Shown piece by piece: positions 7,665 through 16,268 of a stretch of 42,732 nucleotides of DNA. Each line of letters begins with the position of its first letter. Within the stretch, counting starts at the first letter, position 1. Below the pieces are notes generated by a model, which made no database searches, had not been told where the DNA came from, and saw only the letters and a list, made by a program, of their open reading frames with translations. Made by a program: the position numbers and the translations under genes. This DNA is from an uncultured Clostridia bacterium (GTDB lineage: Bacteria; Bacillota; Clostridia; UBA1381): positions 1 through 42,732 of the forward strand of contig CAKSNH010000019.1 in assembly GCA_934476075.1 (NCBI GenBank), given 5' to 3'.

Positions 7665-8840
7665 CTATTTTATCACCGTCAAATCCGCAAAGCTTGTGCC
7701 GTCTAAATTATTGTCAATCCCGAATATATCCAAAATACTTTTGCCTATATCGGAGAATGTTTTCCTTGTACCCAAATTCACACTCTTTATACTGTTTCCG
7801 TACATTATCAAAAACGTATGCTCACGAGAATGGTCGGTGCTTGGTGTTGACGGGTCACAGCCGTGGTCCGAGGTTATCATAAGCACATCGTCATTGTTCA
7901 TTTTGCTCGTGAACTGCGGCAGCCATTTGTCAAATTCGGTCAGTGCGTTTGCATAGCCGTCAACATTGTTTCGGTGTCCGTAAAGCATATCAAAGTCAAC
8001 CAAATTAATAAAACACAATCCGTTAAAGTCCCTGCCGACGCAGTCCATAGCTTTTGCCATGCCGTCAGCGTTGCCTTTGGTGAGGATTTTTTCTGTAACC
8101 CCACGCCCGGCAAATATATCAGATATTTTGCCTACTGCAATCACGTCAAAACCGCTGTCTTTCATATAGTCAAGCATTGTCGGCTTTGGCGGTGTGAGCG
8201 AGAAATCGTGACGGTTAGTGGTGCGTGTGAAATTGCCGTCAGTGCCGATAAACGGACGTGCGATAACTCTGCCCACGCTGTGCTCGCCGGTCAGAATTTC
8301 TCTTGCAATACGGCAGTATTCATATAATTTTTCGGGCGGAACAATATCCTCGTGTGCCGCAATCTGGAACACACTGTCCGCACTTGTGTACACAATCAAT
8401 GCACCTGTCTGCATATGCTCTTTGCCGTACACCTTTATTACCTCCGTACCCGAATACGGCTTGTTGCACAAAACTTTTCTGCCCGTTCTTTTTTCAAATT
8501 CGTCAATTACCTCTTTCGGAAAACCGTTCGGATATGTCGGCAGCGGTTTAGGCGAGATTATACCGCTTATTTCCCAATGACCGATAGTTGTATCCTTGCC
8601 CTTGGAGCTTTCTTCAAAACGTCCGAAAGCGGCTGTCGGCATAAACACTCCGTCAAGATTATCCTTAACCCCGTCAATATTAAACATACCCATGTTTTTT
8701 AATACAGATATATCAAACTTATCGGATTTTGATATTGCCAGAAGGGTATTGCTGCCCTCATCGCCGAAATCCTTTGCGTCGGGCATTTCTCCGATACCCA
8801 AACTGTCCAAAACAAAAAGGAATATTCTTTTTATTCTCAT
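7665..8840 (-). CDS. deoB: Phosphopentomutase
   Basis: 391 aa, normal length for DeoB. It interconverts ribose-1-phosphate and ribose-5-phosphate (and the deoxy forms), linking nucleoside breakdown with the pentose phosphate pathway. The alkaline-phosphatase-superfamily metal sites are visible: FVLDSLGIGEMPDA near the N-terminus with D12, the GSNTL segment that carries the phospho-acceptor, and the late SDHGCDPSTPSTDHSREH cluster. Six bases separate it from the upstream deoD, giving a two-gene salvage operon. The hairpin-rich repeat copy A lies immediately downstream and may serve as its 3' end. Confidence 0.96.
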   Translation of the reverse strand: MRIKRIFLFVLDSLGIGEMPDAKDFGDEGSNTLLAISKSDKFDISVLKNMGMFNIDGVKDNLDGVFMPTAAFGRFEESSKGKDTTIGHWEISGIISPKPLPTYPNGFPKEVIDEFEKRTGRKVLCNKPYSGTEVIKVYGKEHMQTGALIVYTSADSVFQIAAHEDIVPPEKLYEYCRIAREILTGEHSVGRVIARPFIGTDGNFTRTTNRHDFSLTPPKPTMLDYMKDSGFDVIAVGKISDIFAGRGVTEKILTKGNADGMAKAMDCVGRDFNGLCFINLVDFDMLYGHRNNVDGYANALTEFDKWLPQFTSKMNNDDVLMITSDHGCDPSTPSTDHSREHTFLIMYGNSIKSVNLGTRKTFSDIGKSILDIFGIDNNLDGTSFADLTVIK

Positions 8841-8846
8841 TTAAAC

Positions 8847-9563
8847 TCACTCCCCTAAATTCAATGCTGTATTAAGTGCAAGTTCCATCATTTTGGTGAA
8901 AGATTTTTCACGTTCCTCGCTGGTGGTTTCACTGCCTTTGAGCGGGCAATCGGATATAGTGCATATTGCAAGTGCATTTTTGCCCGAACGTGCCGCATTC
9001 ATATACAAAGCCGCCGACTCCATCTCCACCGCAAGTACGCCCATTTTCTGCCATGACGATGTTGCACTTGTGTCATCGGTATAGAAAGTATCGGACGAAT
9101 ACAGATTGCCGACTTTTATTTTTATCCCCGATTTTTCGGCGGTGTCCGCACAGGCACGAAGCAATTTGTAGCTTGCAATAGGTGCAAATGTACCGCTAAG
9201 TCCGTATTGAGCGGCGTAATTTGAATTGGTGCACGAACCCATACCAAGCACAATATCATATAAATCCAAGCTGTCGTCAATCGCACCGGCAGAGCCTATT
9301 CTGATAATGTTATCCACATCATAAAAATTGAACAGTTCATAGCTGTAAATACCCATTGACGGCATTCCCATACCGCTTGCCATAACGGATATTTTCTGCC
9401 CCTTATATGTACCCGTATACCCCTGTATTCCACGCACATTATTTACAAGCACTGCATTTTCAAGATAATTTTCTGCAATAAACTGTGAACGCAAAGGGTC
9501 GCCCGGCATTAAAACGGTCTTTGCAAAGTCGCCTTTATTGGCTGATATATGTGGTGTTGCCAT
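8847..9563 (-). CDS. deoD: Purine-nucleoside phosphorylase, DeoD type
   Basis: 238 aa, typical for the hexameric DeoD family that phosphorolyses purine (deoxy)nucleosides to the base and (deoxy)ribose-1-phosphate, the substrate of DeoB next door. Seen motifs: MPGDPLRSQFIAENYL (phosphate site), IRIGSAGAI, and EMESAALYMNAA (sugar site). The start MATPHISANKGDF is chosen because AAGGGGG precedes it and the family begins this way; the reading frame stays open upstream into a repeat but that part is not protein-like. No clear promoter could be fixed; repeat R2a (9601-9694) begins only 37 bp upstream of the ATG. Confidence 0.95.
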   Translation of the reverse strand: MATPHISANKGDFAKTVLMPGDPLRSQFIAENYLENAVLVNNVRGIQGYTGTYKGQKISVMASGMGMPSMGIYSYELFNFYDVDNIIRIGSAGAIDDSLDLYDIVLGMGSCTNSNYAAQYGLSGTFAPIASYKLLRACADTAEKSGIKIKVGNLYSSDTFYTDDTSATSSWQKMGVLAVEMESAALYMNAARSGKNALAICTISDCPLKGSETTSEEREKSFTKMMELALNTALNLGE

Positions 9564-9600
9564 ACTGAATTCCCCCTTAATATGTGTAAATCTTTTTTTA

Positions 9601-9694
9601 TTTGTAGGAAATTGCGTAAAACGCAATGACGAAAAAATCAAAAATGCTGCCTTATTCCTACGCCCGCAGGCGGAGTTTTTATCAGAAGCTTTTT
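9601..9694. repeat. Short dispersed repeat R2, copy a
   Basis: About 94 bp, matched closely by 13185-13279. It holds the hairpin ATTGCGT-AAA-ACGCAAT, a run GACGAAAAAA, the block TGCTGCCTTA, and the hairpin CGCC-CGCA-GGCG, and ends with AGAAGCTTTTT. It lies between deoD and the divergent beta-CASP gene. The GCTGCCTTA block followed by a hairpin also occurs in the large element copy B (42403-42430), so the two families share a module. Confidence 0.8.
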
Positions 9695-9786
9695 AATATA
9701 TATTTATCCATTTTCGGCGATTGTAAACTCAAATCTGTAAAATAACCTACGGTTTTAAACATATTGCATAATTTCTATGAATTATA

Positions 9787-9815
9787 TTGCACTTTTTTTA
9801 GTCATATGCTATAAT
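9787..9815 (+). promoter_or_regulatory. Promoter of the beta-CASP nuclease gene
   Basis: TTGCAC (9787-9792), 17 bp, TATAAT (9810-9815), giving a leader of about 40 nt to the ATG at 9861. Confidence 0.75.
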
Positions 9816-9860
9816 GTATATAATAATTTTATAAATATAAAACGGCAGGAGGTATGCGTT

Positions 9861-11468
9861 ATGAAAGTTACATTTCTCGGAGCTACACATGAGGTCACAG
9901 GCAGCTGTACATTAATTGAAACAAAGGGAAAATATATACTTGTTGACTGCGGTATGGAACAGGGAGCGGATATGTTTGAAAATCAGGAGATACCTGTTAT
10001 AGCGGGTGATATTGATTGTGTATTGCTTACTCATGCACATATCGACCATTCGGGTAATATTCCGCTTTTATATAAAAACGGTTTCAGGGGCAAAATATAT
10101 GCTACCGAGGCTACATATAATCTATGCGAAATAATGCTTATAGACAGTGCACATATACAGGAATTTGAGGCTAAATGGAAAAACAGAAAAGCCAAACGTG
10201 CCGGATATGACGAGGTTACGCCTGTATATGACACAAATGACGCAGAGGGGTGCTTGCAGAAGTTTTATCCGTGCAAATACGGAAAAACAATGAATATTCT
10301 GGAAAATGTAGAAATACGATTTAATGATATGGGGCATTTGCTCGGTTCGTCGAGCATAGAAATTTGGATTACGGAGGATAATGTCACAAAGAAGATAGTG
10401 TTCAGCGGTGACGTGGGAAATCTAAATCAGCCTATTATCAAAAATAATCCGCAGAAGATTGACGAGGCGGACTATGTTGTAATAGAATCAACCTACGGCA
10501 ACCGTCTGCATGAGGAGCGTCCGAACTATGTCGAAAAATTGGCAGAGTATATCCAAAATACTTTCGACAGGGGAGGAAACGTGGTCATACCTTCGTTTGC
10601 AGTCGGCAGAACACAGGAAATGCTGTATTTTATCCGTGAGATAAAGGAAAAAAATCTTGTTAAGGGTTATGATGATTTTTCGGTCTATGTGGACAGTCCG
10701 CTGGCGAACGAGGCAACGGGGATATTCCTGCAATGCGACAGGGAATATTTTGATGAGGAAACAAGGTCACTAATTGACAAGGGCATAAATCCGCTTGTAT
10801 TTTCGGGACTGAAAACATCGGTCACAAGCGATGAATCAATAGCGATTAATTTTGATTCAAAACCAAAGGTTATTATATCGTCAAGCGGTATGTGTGAGGC
10901 AGGACGTATACGTCACCACTTGAAACATAATCTGTGGCGGTCGGAATGTCTGATTTTGTTTGTCGGCTATCAGGCTAACGGTACGCTCGGACGTATCATA
11001 TATGACGGGGCGAAAAAGGTTAAAATATTCGGCGAGGAAATTACGGTAAATGCAGAGATAGAGTATTTGCCGGGCATAAGCGGTCATGCGGACAAGAACG
11101 GACTTATTGACTGGCTCGGCGGATTTAATCAAAAGCCGAAAACGGTATTTGTAAACCACGGCGAGGATGCGTCATGCAATGAATTTACAAAGTGCCTTAA
11201 TGAGGAGCATGGATATAATGCGGTTGCACCGTACAGCGGTACATCATACGATTTGGTGACGGGCGAGCCTGTTGTGATAACCGAGGGTATACCTGTGGTC
11301 AAGAAGAAAGACAAAAAGACAACACGGGCAAAGACGGTATTTGCAAGACTTATTGCGTCTGCAAACAGACTGCTTAGCGTTGCAAAGAAATTTGAGGGTC
11401 ACGCAAACAAGGATATTGCCAAGTTTGCCGACCAAATCGACCAGCTGATAAGCAAATGGTCGGATTAA
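9861..11468 (+). CDS. Metallo-beta-lactamase/beta-CASP RNA-processing nuclease
   Basis: 535-aa cytoplasmic protein of the beta-CASP family related to archaeal and bacterial CPSF73-like (YSH1-type) nucleases. The zinc motif is THAHIDH (H58, H60, D62, H63); other ligands lie in DMGHLLGSS and FSGDVG. The beta-CASP part includes ESTYGNRLH, PSFAVGRTQEM and SSSGMCEAGRIRHH, followed by the RMMBL segment PGISGHADKNGL. The C-terminal 60 residues are basic and helical. The ATG at 9861 follows GGAGG closely; an earlier in-frame start lies upstream of the promoter -10. The nucleoside kinase gene follows 24 nt later in the same transcript. RNA substrate unknown; a second beta-CASP enzyme, RNase J, lies at 36843. 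Confidence 0.9.
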   Translation: MKVTFLGATHEVTGSCTLIETKGKYILVDCGMEQGADMFENQEIPVIAGDIDCVLLTHAHIDHSGNIPLLYKNGFRGKIYATEATYNLCEIMLIDSAHIQEFEAKWKNRKAKRAGYDEVTPVYDTNDAEGCLQKFYPCKYGKTMNILENVEIRFNDMGHLLGSSSIEIWITEDNVTKKIVFSGDVGNLNQPIIKNNPQKIDEADYVVIESTYGNRLHEERPNYVEKLAEYIQNTFDRGGNVVIPSFAVGRTQEMLYFIREIKEKNLVKGYDDFSVYVDSPLANEATGIFLQCDREYFDEETRSLIDKGINPLVFSGLKTSVTSDESIAINFDSKPKVIISSSGMCEAGRIRHHLKHNLWRSECLILFVGYQANGTLGRIIYDGAKKVKIFGEEITVNAEIEYLPGISGHADKNGLIDWLGGFNQKPKTVFVNHGEDASCNEFTKCLNEEHGYNAVAPYSGTSYDLVTGEPVVITEGIPVVKKKDKKTTRAKTVFARLIASANRLLSVAKKFEGHANKDIAKFADQIDQLISKWSD

Positions 11469-11492
11469 TAAAGCGTGAAGAGAGTTGATAAT

Positions 11493-12482
11493 ATGAGCAG
11501 AATAGATGATTGCGTAAAGGAATATAAAAATTGGTGTGCGAAATTGGGCATTGTGAAAGTGTCGGACGTGAACAAGATTATTGATGCGGGCGGCACAAAC
11601 TGGCTTGTGAATATAAGCGAGGCATGGCACGAACAGAAAATATCCGAGATTGCGAAGAATATAAAAAACAATATCGAGCATAAGAAAATCATTCTGATAA
11701 GCGGACCGTCCTCGTCGGGAAAGACCACTTTTGCAAACAGACTTCAATTACACCTTAAAGTGCTGGGGGTAAATGCGGTGTCGATTTCGCTTGACAATTA
11801 CTATAAGAAGTTTTCGGAAATGCCGCTTACAGATGAGGGAAAGCCTGATTTTGAGGCACTTGAATCTATCGACTATCAGCAGTTTAATGAAAATGTAAAG
11901 GATTTGATTGAGGGAAAAGAAACTTTCCTGCCGGTGTATGATTTTGAAAGCAGAGTGCGTATCCCTAATGCGATAAAATTGCGGCTTGCGAGTGATGAAG
12001 TAATTATTGTTGAGGGAATACACGGACTGAATCCTAAGCTTACAGATAATATATCGAATGAGAATAAATATCGTATATACTGCTCGGCATTGTCGGCACT
12101 TATTATGGATAACGATGTGCGTATAAAATCACGCTCAAACAGGCTTGTACGCAGGCTGATAAGAGATTATTATTTCAGAAAATCGGACTATGATTTGACC
12201 ATGGAATTATGGCCGAACGTTGAGAGGGGAGCGGAGAAGAATATTTTCCCTTATACCGACAGTGCAGATGTTATATTCAATTCGTCACTTTTGTATGAAT
12301 CGTGTATATATAAGAAGTATTTGTTTGACGTTATAAAGAATATGCCCGATGATGATGGATATAAACCGCAGATTGACGAACTGGTGGAGATTGTATCGAG
12401 TTTCGGAGATATTTCGGTTGATGAAGTGCCGAAAATATCGTTAATCCGTGAATTTGTCGGCGGAAATACACTGTATAATTAA
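11493..12482 (+). CDS. Uridine kinase-like P-loop nucleoside kinase, short form
   Basis: 329-aa member of the phosphoribulokinase/uridine kinase family. The Walker A motif is GPSSSGKTT (about residue 70), followed by the ISLDNYYKK substrate loop and VIIVEGIHGLNP. Many Clostridia carry a homologue of about 550 aa in which a threonyl-tRNA-synthetase-like TGS region precedes this kinase part; here only the segment just before the kinase (NISEAWHEQKI) is kept, so the TGS region is absent. The ATG at 11493 has AAGAGAG 8 nt upstream; an in-frame GTG at 11475 is less likely. Probably co-transcribed with the nuclease gene upstream and closed by a terminator. Confidence 0.85.
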   Translation: MSRIDDCVKEYKNWCAKLGIVKVSDVNKIIDAGGTNWLVNISEAWHEQKISEIAKNIKNNIEHKKIILISGPSSSGKTTFANRLQLHLKVLGVNAVSISLDNYYKKFSEMPLTDEGKPDFEALESIDYQQFNENVKDLIEGKETFLPVYDFESRVRIPNAIKLRLASDEVIIVEGIHGLNPKLTDNISNENKYRIYCSALSALIMDNDVRIKSRSNRLVRRLIRDYYFRKSDYDLTMELWPNVERGAEKNIFPYTDSADVIFNSSLLYESCIYKKYLFDVIKNMPDDDGYKPQIDELVEIVSSFGDISVDEVPKISLIREFVGGNTLYN

Positions 12483-12493
12483 TAAGCAAAAGT

Positions 12494-12529
12494 GTGCAGA
12501 TGGATTTTATGATTTGTCTGCACTTTTTT
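12494..12529 (+). terminator. Terminator after the nucleoside kinase gene
   Basis: GTGCAGA (12494-12500) pairs with TCTGCAC (12517-12523), followed by a T run. Between here and 12864 no gene is seen; the gap holds a 9-bp hairpin (GGGCGGTAT/ATACCGTCC, about 12595-12624) and a TTGACA at 12650 with TATAGT at a long 19-bp spacing. Confidence 0.8.
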
Positions 12530-12864
12530 GCGTGTAAATCGGGGATAGATTTAAGCTGTATAAGAGATTTTGAGAATAATTTATATTAAAGAAGGGCGGT
12601 ATGCACATAACAAAATACCGTCCGTGGGGTACACAATTTTCATGAAATATTGACAATGAAACTGTAATGTAAATTATAGTATTGAGATAGGACGGGTAAA
12701 TGATAATTGTCGGATAAATATACAGACGGCGGTTAAAATGCAGTAATCTATCTCTTTTTTGTTTAAATTCGGCACGCATTATGTAAACATAACATATAAT
12801 ATAGGGGGACGAAAAATATGTATATTTTTTGCCGACCAAAATATTTTTGAAGGGAATAGTTTTT

Positions 12865-13128
12865 ATGAATAGTGATTACAGAACCACTCAAATGAATAAC
12901 CTAAATCCCCAAAACTGCAATCAGTGTCAGAGAAATCATAATCGTTCAAGCTGCCTTGATATAATTCTGCTTATAGCGGTATTTTTCTTCGGTGGGTCAA
13001 TAGGATTGATTATAGGTTCATTCTTCCCGAATGTGCTGTCTATTGCAATTTCAAATGCGATAATTTTCTTTTTGATGATTGTAATTTTGGTGATAGTGAA
13101 GTATTTTCACTTTGATTGCAGAAGTTAG
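12865..13128 (+). CDS. Small membrane protein of unknown function
   Basis: 87 aa. A polar N-terminus of about 35 residues, rich in Asn/Gln and with two cysteines in NCNQCQRN, is followed by two hydrophobic segments (about 33-58 and 61-79) separated by a short turn. I do not recognise the family. The start at 12865 is chosen for the GAAGGGA site nine bases upstream. It is followed by its own terminator. Codon use and length look like a real gene, but no homology is claimed. Confidence 0.6.
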   Translation: MNSDYRTTQMNNLNPQNCNQCQRNHNRSSCLDIILLIAVFFFGGSIGLIIGSFFPNVLSIAISNAIIFFLMIVILVIVKYFHFDCRS

Positions 13129-13142
13129 ATAAGAATAAGATA

Positions 13143-13177
13143 AAAATACACCTCATGTCCGGCGTGAGGTGTATTTT
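13143..13177 (+). terminator. Terminator after the small membrane protein gene
   Basis: A 13-bp perfect stem (13143-13155 / 13165-13177; arms AAAATACACCTCA and TGAGGTGTATTTT) with a 9-nt loop. With T runs on both strands it may work in both directions and also close the mnmE transcript. Confidence 0.8.
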
Positions 13178-13184
13178 AGATTAA

Positions 13185-13279
13185 TTTGTAGGAAATTGCG
13201 TAAAACGCAATGACGAAAAATCAAAAATGCTACCTTAGTCCTCCGCCCGCAGGCGGTATTTCTAATCAGAAGCTTTTTT
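13185..13279. repeat. Short dispersed repeat R2, copy b
   Basis: About 95 bp, nearly identical to 9601-9694 with a few substitutions and small indels. It contains ATTGCGT-AAA-ACGCAAT and CCGCC-CGCA-GGCGG hairpins and ends with AGAAGCTTTTTT, overlapping the stop codon of mnmE. It sits between two convergent genes. Confidence 0.8.
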
Positions 13280-14636
13280 ACTTTCCCACACAGAAATTAT
13301 GGAATATTTCGTCTACAATATCTTCCGAAACGGTAGCACCGACAATCTCGCCCAAAACCTCGATAGCCTCGTTAATGTCAATCGACACAATATCGCTCGG
13401 CATACCCATATCAAGAGCCGAAACCACTTTTTCAAGAGAACCGGCGGCTTTTATAAGTGCGGTTTTATGACGCATATTGGTGATGACACCGCCGTCATTT
13501 TTGCCGAGTTCGCCTATGTTATAGATATTTTTGATACATTCGGCAAGCCTGTCAAGACCTTCGCCGCTTTTTGCACTTATTTTTATAACGTCACAATCTT
13601 TTGTATACTCGGAATAATCGTTGTTTCCTATGTCGCTTTTGTTTATAAGTACAATACGTTTTTTGCCTTCGGTTTCCGATAATAAATCCTTGTCAATATC
13701 TTCAAAATCTTTGGTGCTGTCAAGCATGATAATAACCAAGTCGGCTTGCTCAATACATTTTTTTGATTTTTCAACACCTATTTTTTCCACAACATCGTCC
13801 GTTGAACGAATACCCGCTGTGTCCATAAGCCTTAACGGAACACCGCCGAGGTTTACATATTCTTCGATAACATCTCGTGTAGTTCCTGCAATATCTGTCA
13901 CTATCGCACGTTCCTCCGCCGCAAGAGCGTTAAGCAATGACGATTTTCCGACATTAGGTTTTCCGACAATGGCGGTAAGCACACCGTCTTTGATAATCTT
14001 GCCGCTGTCGGCGGTTTTGAGTATTTTTTGAATTTCACTTTTACATTCGCACGAAACGGTGCGTATATCGTCTGTGGTGACATCGGCTAAATCTTCATCG
14101 GGATAATCAATCAAAACCTGCATACTTGCTGCCAAATGTACAAGTTTATCACGCACATTGTTAATCTTAGCCGAAAGAGTTCCGCCAAGCTGAGAGATAG
14201 CGTTTCGCATTGACATATCATTTTCCGCATTGATAACGTCAATAACCGCCTCGGCTTGCGAAAGGTCAATTCTGCCGTTTAGGAATGCACGTTTGGTAAA
14301 TTCGCCGGCTTGTGCCGGATATGCACCTGCCCTGAGCAGAACCTCCAAAACTCGTTTTGACGCAACCATTCCGCCGTGCGTGCTTATTTCCACTACATTT
14401 TCACGAGTGAACGTTTTCGGTGCAAGCATAACGGATACCAATACTTCGTCAACCTTATTGCCGTTTTCGTCAACGATAAATCCGTAATGTATGGTATGGG
14501 TCGGCACGTCGGTCAATTTTTTTCCGCCCTTGAAAACCTTGTCCGCAATTTCCACTGCGTCAATTCCGCTCAGGCGTATAACGGCGATTGCACCCATTCC
14601 CGACGGAGTGGCAATCGCAGCGATAGTTCTTTCCAT
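13278..14636 (-). CDS. mnmE: tRNA-modification GTPase MnmE
   Basis: 452 aa, full length. With MnmG it makes the 5-carboxymethylaminomethyl group on wobble U34 of several tRNAs. Visible: the N-terminal folate-binding start ERTIAAIATPSGMGAIAVIR, the G1 motif GKPNVGKSS, the G2/G3 region DIAGTTRD and DTAGIR, G4 NKSD, and the C-terminal FCVGK whose Cys is the conserved catalytic residue. Its ATG overlaps the stop codon of the NrdR-PHP gene by one base. mnmG is not next to it, unlike the common mnmE-mnmG-rsmG order. The dispersed repeat R2b overlaps its stop codon. Confidence 0.97.
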   Translation of the reverse strand: MERTIAAIATPSGMGAIAVIRLSGIDAVEIADKVFKGGKKLTDVPTHTIHYGFIVDENGNKVDEVLVSVMLAPKTFTRENVVEISTHGGMVASKRVLEVLLRAGAYPAQAGEFTKRAFLNGRIDLSQAEAVIDVINAENDMSMRNAISQLGGTLSAKINNVRDKLVHLAASMQVLIDYPDEDLADVTTDDIRTVSCECKSEIQKILKTADSGKIIKDGVLTAIVGKPNVGKSSLLNALAAEERAIVTDIAGTTRDVIEEYVNLGGVPLRLMDTAGIRSTDDVVEKIGVEKSKKCIEQADLVIIMLDSTKDFEDIDKDLLSETEGKKRIVLINKSDIGNNDYSEYTKDCDVIKISAKSGEGLDRLAECIKNIYNIGELGKNDGGVITNMRHKTALIKAAGSLEKVVSALDMGMPSDIVSIDINEAIEVLGEIVGATVSEDIVDEIFHNFCVGK

Positions 14637-15940
14637 TATATAATCCCTTTCTTTTTCTTCATTTGTTCAAGCAAATCGTAAGGTATGTCCATGTCCGAAC
14701 AAGCTTTGCCGATTTTTATGTGCGGTTTGTTGTCCGCATGAAAATCACTTCCGCCCGACGGCAGAAGGTCAAATTCCTTGCACAGGTCAAGACATAAATT
14801 CTTAAATTCACGGCTGTGCTCGCTGTAATAACACTCCATGCCGTCAAGACCGGCTTTTTTTAGCCGTTTAAGCAAGGCGGTAAGCTCCGCACGGTCCTCG
14901 GTGATGAATTTCGGGTGTGCCAGTATTGCCAGACCGCCGGCATTGTGTATCATTTCGATACTTTCTTCGGGTGAATAGGTTACACGCTTTACATAGCACG
15001 GCATATCCTTTTTCAAATATTTGTCGAATGATTCCTGTACGTCGGCGACATAGCCTTTGGCAACCATAGCGTGTGCGATGTGTGCTCTGCCGACATTGGC
15101 AAGAGTTGCATTTTCTTTCTGCCCCAGTATATCGTCCTCGGTTATATCAAAACCGTTCTTTTGCAGAAGTTCAAGCATTTTTTTGTTGCGTTCAAATCTG
15201 CTGTTTTTCAGAATATCCAGTTTTTCTTTAAACTCGGAATTGTTGCAGTCGACAAAAAGTCCGACCATGTGCAGCTCGCATTTGTATTTTGCACTTATTT
15301 CAACACCGCTTATCGGTTCTACACCGTATTGTTCGCAGGCGGATATAAATTCTTTTACGCCGTCGATAGTGTCGTGGTCGGTCAGTGCAACGGCGGACAG
15401 ACCGCTTTCGTGTGCTTTGAGAGCAAGTTCTGCGGGGGATAGTGTACCGTCTGATGCGGTGGAATGAGTGTGCAAATCTATTTTCCGGTTTACGCTGATA
15501 AGGTCATTGATTTCCTCCACAAACGTAGCGATATTGTCAAAACGCTTGTATACCGACGCAAAACGTATATAGGCAACTTCGTCAAGTTTTCTAAGCCTTA
15601 CCATGACTTTTTCGCCGATTTCGGTACTGGTGACTTCTTTTATCATAGACTGATACAATTCGATTTCTATATCGTCCACAAGCCGTTCCATATCATTGAG
15701 TGACACGGGACGTTTCTCACACGCATGAACCAGACCGGCAATAACCTTGTCACGGTCATATGCTTGATTTGAGCCGTCTTTCTTTATGACAATCAAAGAT
15801 ATTGTTTCAAGCTTTTCGTAAGTTGTAAAACGTTTCTGGCACTTCATACATTCACGGCGGCGGCGAATAACGCTGCCCTCCTCGGTAGAGCGTGAATCTA
15901 TTACTTTACTTTCTGTAAAACCACAGTACGGACACTTCAT
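14636..15940 (-). CDS. NrdR transcriptional repressor fused to PHP-family phosphoesterase
   Basis: 434 aa in one open frame. Residues 1-150 are a complete NrdR: zinc ribbon cysteines C3, C6, C31, C34, the basic RSTEEGSVIRRRREC stretch, and an ATP-cone (about 46-136) ending with YIRFASVYKRF. NrdR represses ribonucleotide reductase genes in response to ATP/dATP. Residues 153-434 are a complete PHP phosphoesterase of the YciV/RNase AM (TrpH) type: DLHTHS with D155, H157, H159, SDGT, LTDHDT, VEISA, ILAHP and GSDFHA; relatives act on 3',5'-bisphosphorylated nucleotides or short RNAs. The join has no linker and no start codon at the PHP boundary (GTA where a start might be). RBS AAGGGGG precedes the ATG at 15940. 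Coupled to mnmE. Confidence 0.93.
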   Translation of the reverse strand: MKCPYCGFTESKVIDSRSTEEGSVIRRRRECMKCQKRFTTYEKLETISLIVIKKDGSNQAYDRDKVIAGLVHACEKRPVSLNDMERLVDDIEIELYQSMIKEVTSTEIGEKVMVRLRKLDEVAYIRFASVYKRFDNIATFVEEINDLISVNRKIDLHTHSTASDGTLSPAELALKAHESGLSAVALTDHDTIDGVKEFISACEQYGVEPISGVEISAKYKCELHMVGLFVDCNNSEFKEKLDILKNSRFERNKKMLELLQKNGFDITEDDILGQKENATLANVGRAHIAHAMVAKGYVADVQESFDKYLKKDMPCYVKRVTYSPEESIEMIHNAGGLAILAHPKFITEDRAELTALLKRLKKAGLDGMECYYSEHSREFKNLCLDLCKEFDLLPSGGSDFHADNKPHIKIGKACSDMDIPYDLLEQMKKKKGII

Positions 15941-15989
15941 TTATCTCATCCCCCTTGCTGTCAGATATATCCGCATAATACTACAATAT

Positions 15990-16018
15990 ATTATATATTA
16001 AACGGCTGTCTTTTTCAA
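15990..16018 (-). promoter_or_regulatory. Promoter of the NrdR-PHP / mnmE operon
   Basis: On the - strand TTGAAA (16013-16018), 17 bp, TATAAT (15990-15995). The -35 lies just beyond the end of the ylmC-like gene. Confidence 0.75.
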
Positions 16019-16019
16019 G

Positions 16020-16268
16020 CTATTTAATTGTATATTCGCTCATTTCTACCAGCACAATGTCCTCGCCGACCCTGACGATATTGTCCCATGGGATTACATA
16101 ATCGTCTTTTTTGCCTATGACGCCCAAAATCCTCGGTTTGCCGGGGACGATTATTGCGTCAATGTTTCCTGTTTCAAAATTGATTTCCACATCATAAACA
16201 TATCCCAGTCTTGATGCGTTGACTATATTTATAACTTCTTTTTGCCTTAAATCGCAAGCTCTGAGCAT
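16020..16268 (-). CDS. YlmC/YmxH family PRC-barrel protein
   Basis: 82-aa PRC-barrel protein of the YlmC/YmxH family found in spore-forming Firmicutes. It shows the family pattern: DLRQKEVINI, then LGYVYDVEIN, a GxIxAIIVPG strand, and the closing YVIPWDNIVRVGEDIVLVE segment. The function is unknown; the family is linked with sporulation mainly by its distribution and expression. RBS AAAGGA precedes the ATG. It runs opposite to the tRNA genes and is followed directly by the NrdR-PHP promoter. Confidence 0.9.
   Translation of the reverse strand: MLRACDLRQKEVINIVNASRLGYVYDVEINFETGNIDAIIVPGKPRILGVIGKKDDYVIPWDNIVRVGEDIVLVEMSEYTIK

Noticed and set aside
12507..12839. 110-codon - strand frame in the gap after the nucleoside kinase
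   Set aside because: Overlaps the terminator, has no convincing RBS and an amino-acid composition typical of non-coding AT-rich DNA.
15470..15490. NrdR and PHP as two overlapping genes with a sequencing error
   Set aside because: The frame is continuous, both domains are full length, and no start codon with an RBS lies at the PHP boundary; kept as a fusion but reads should be checked.
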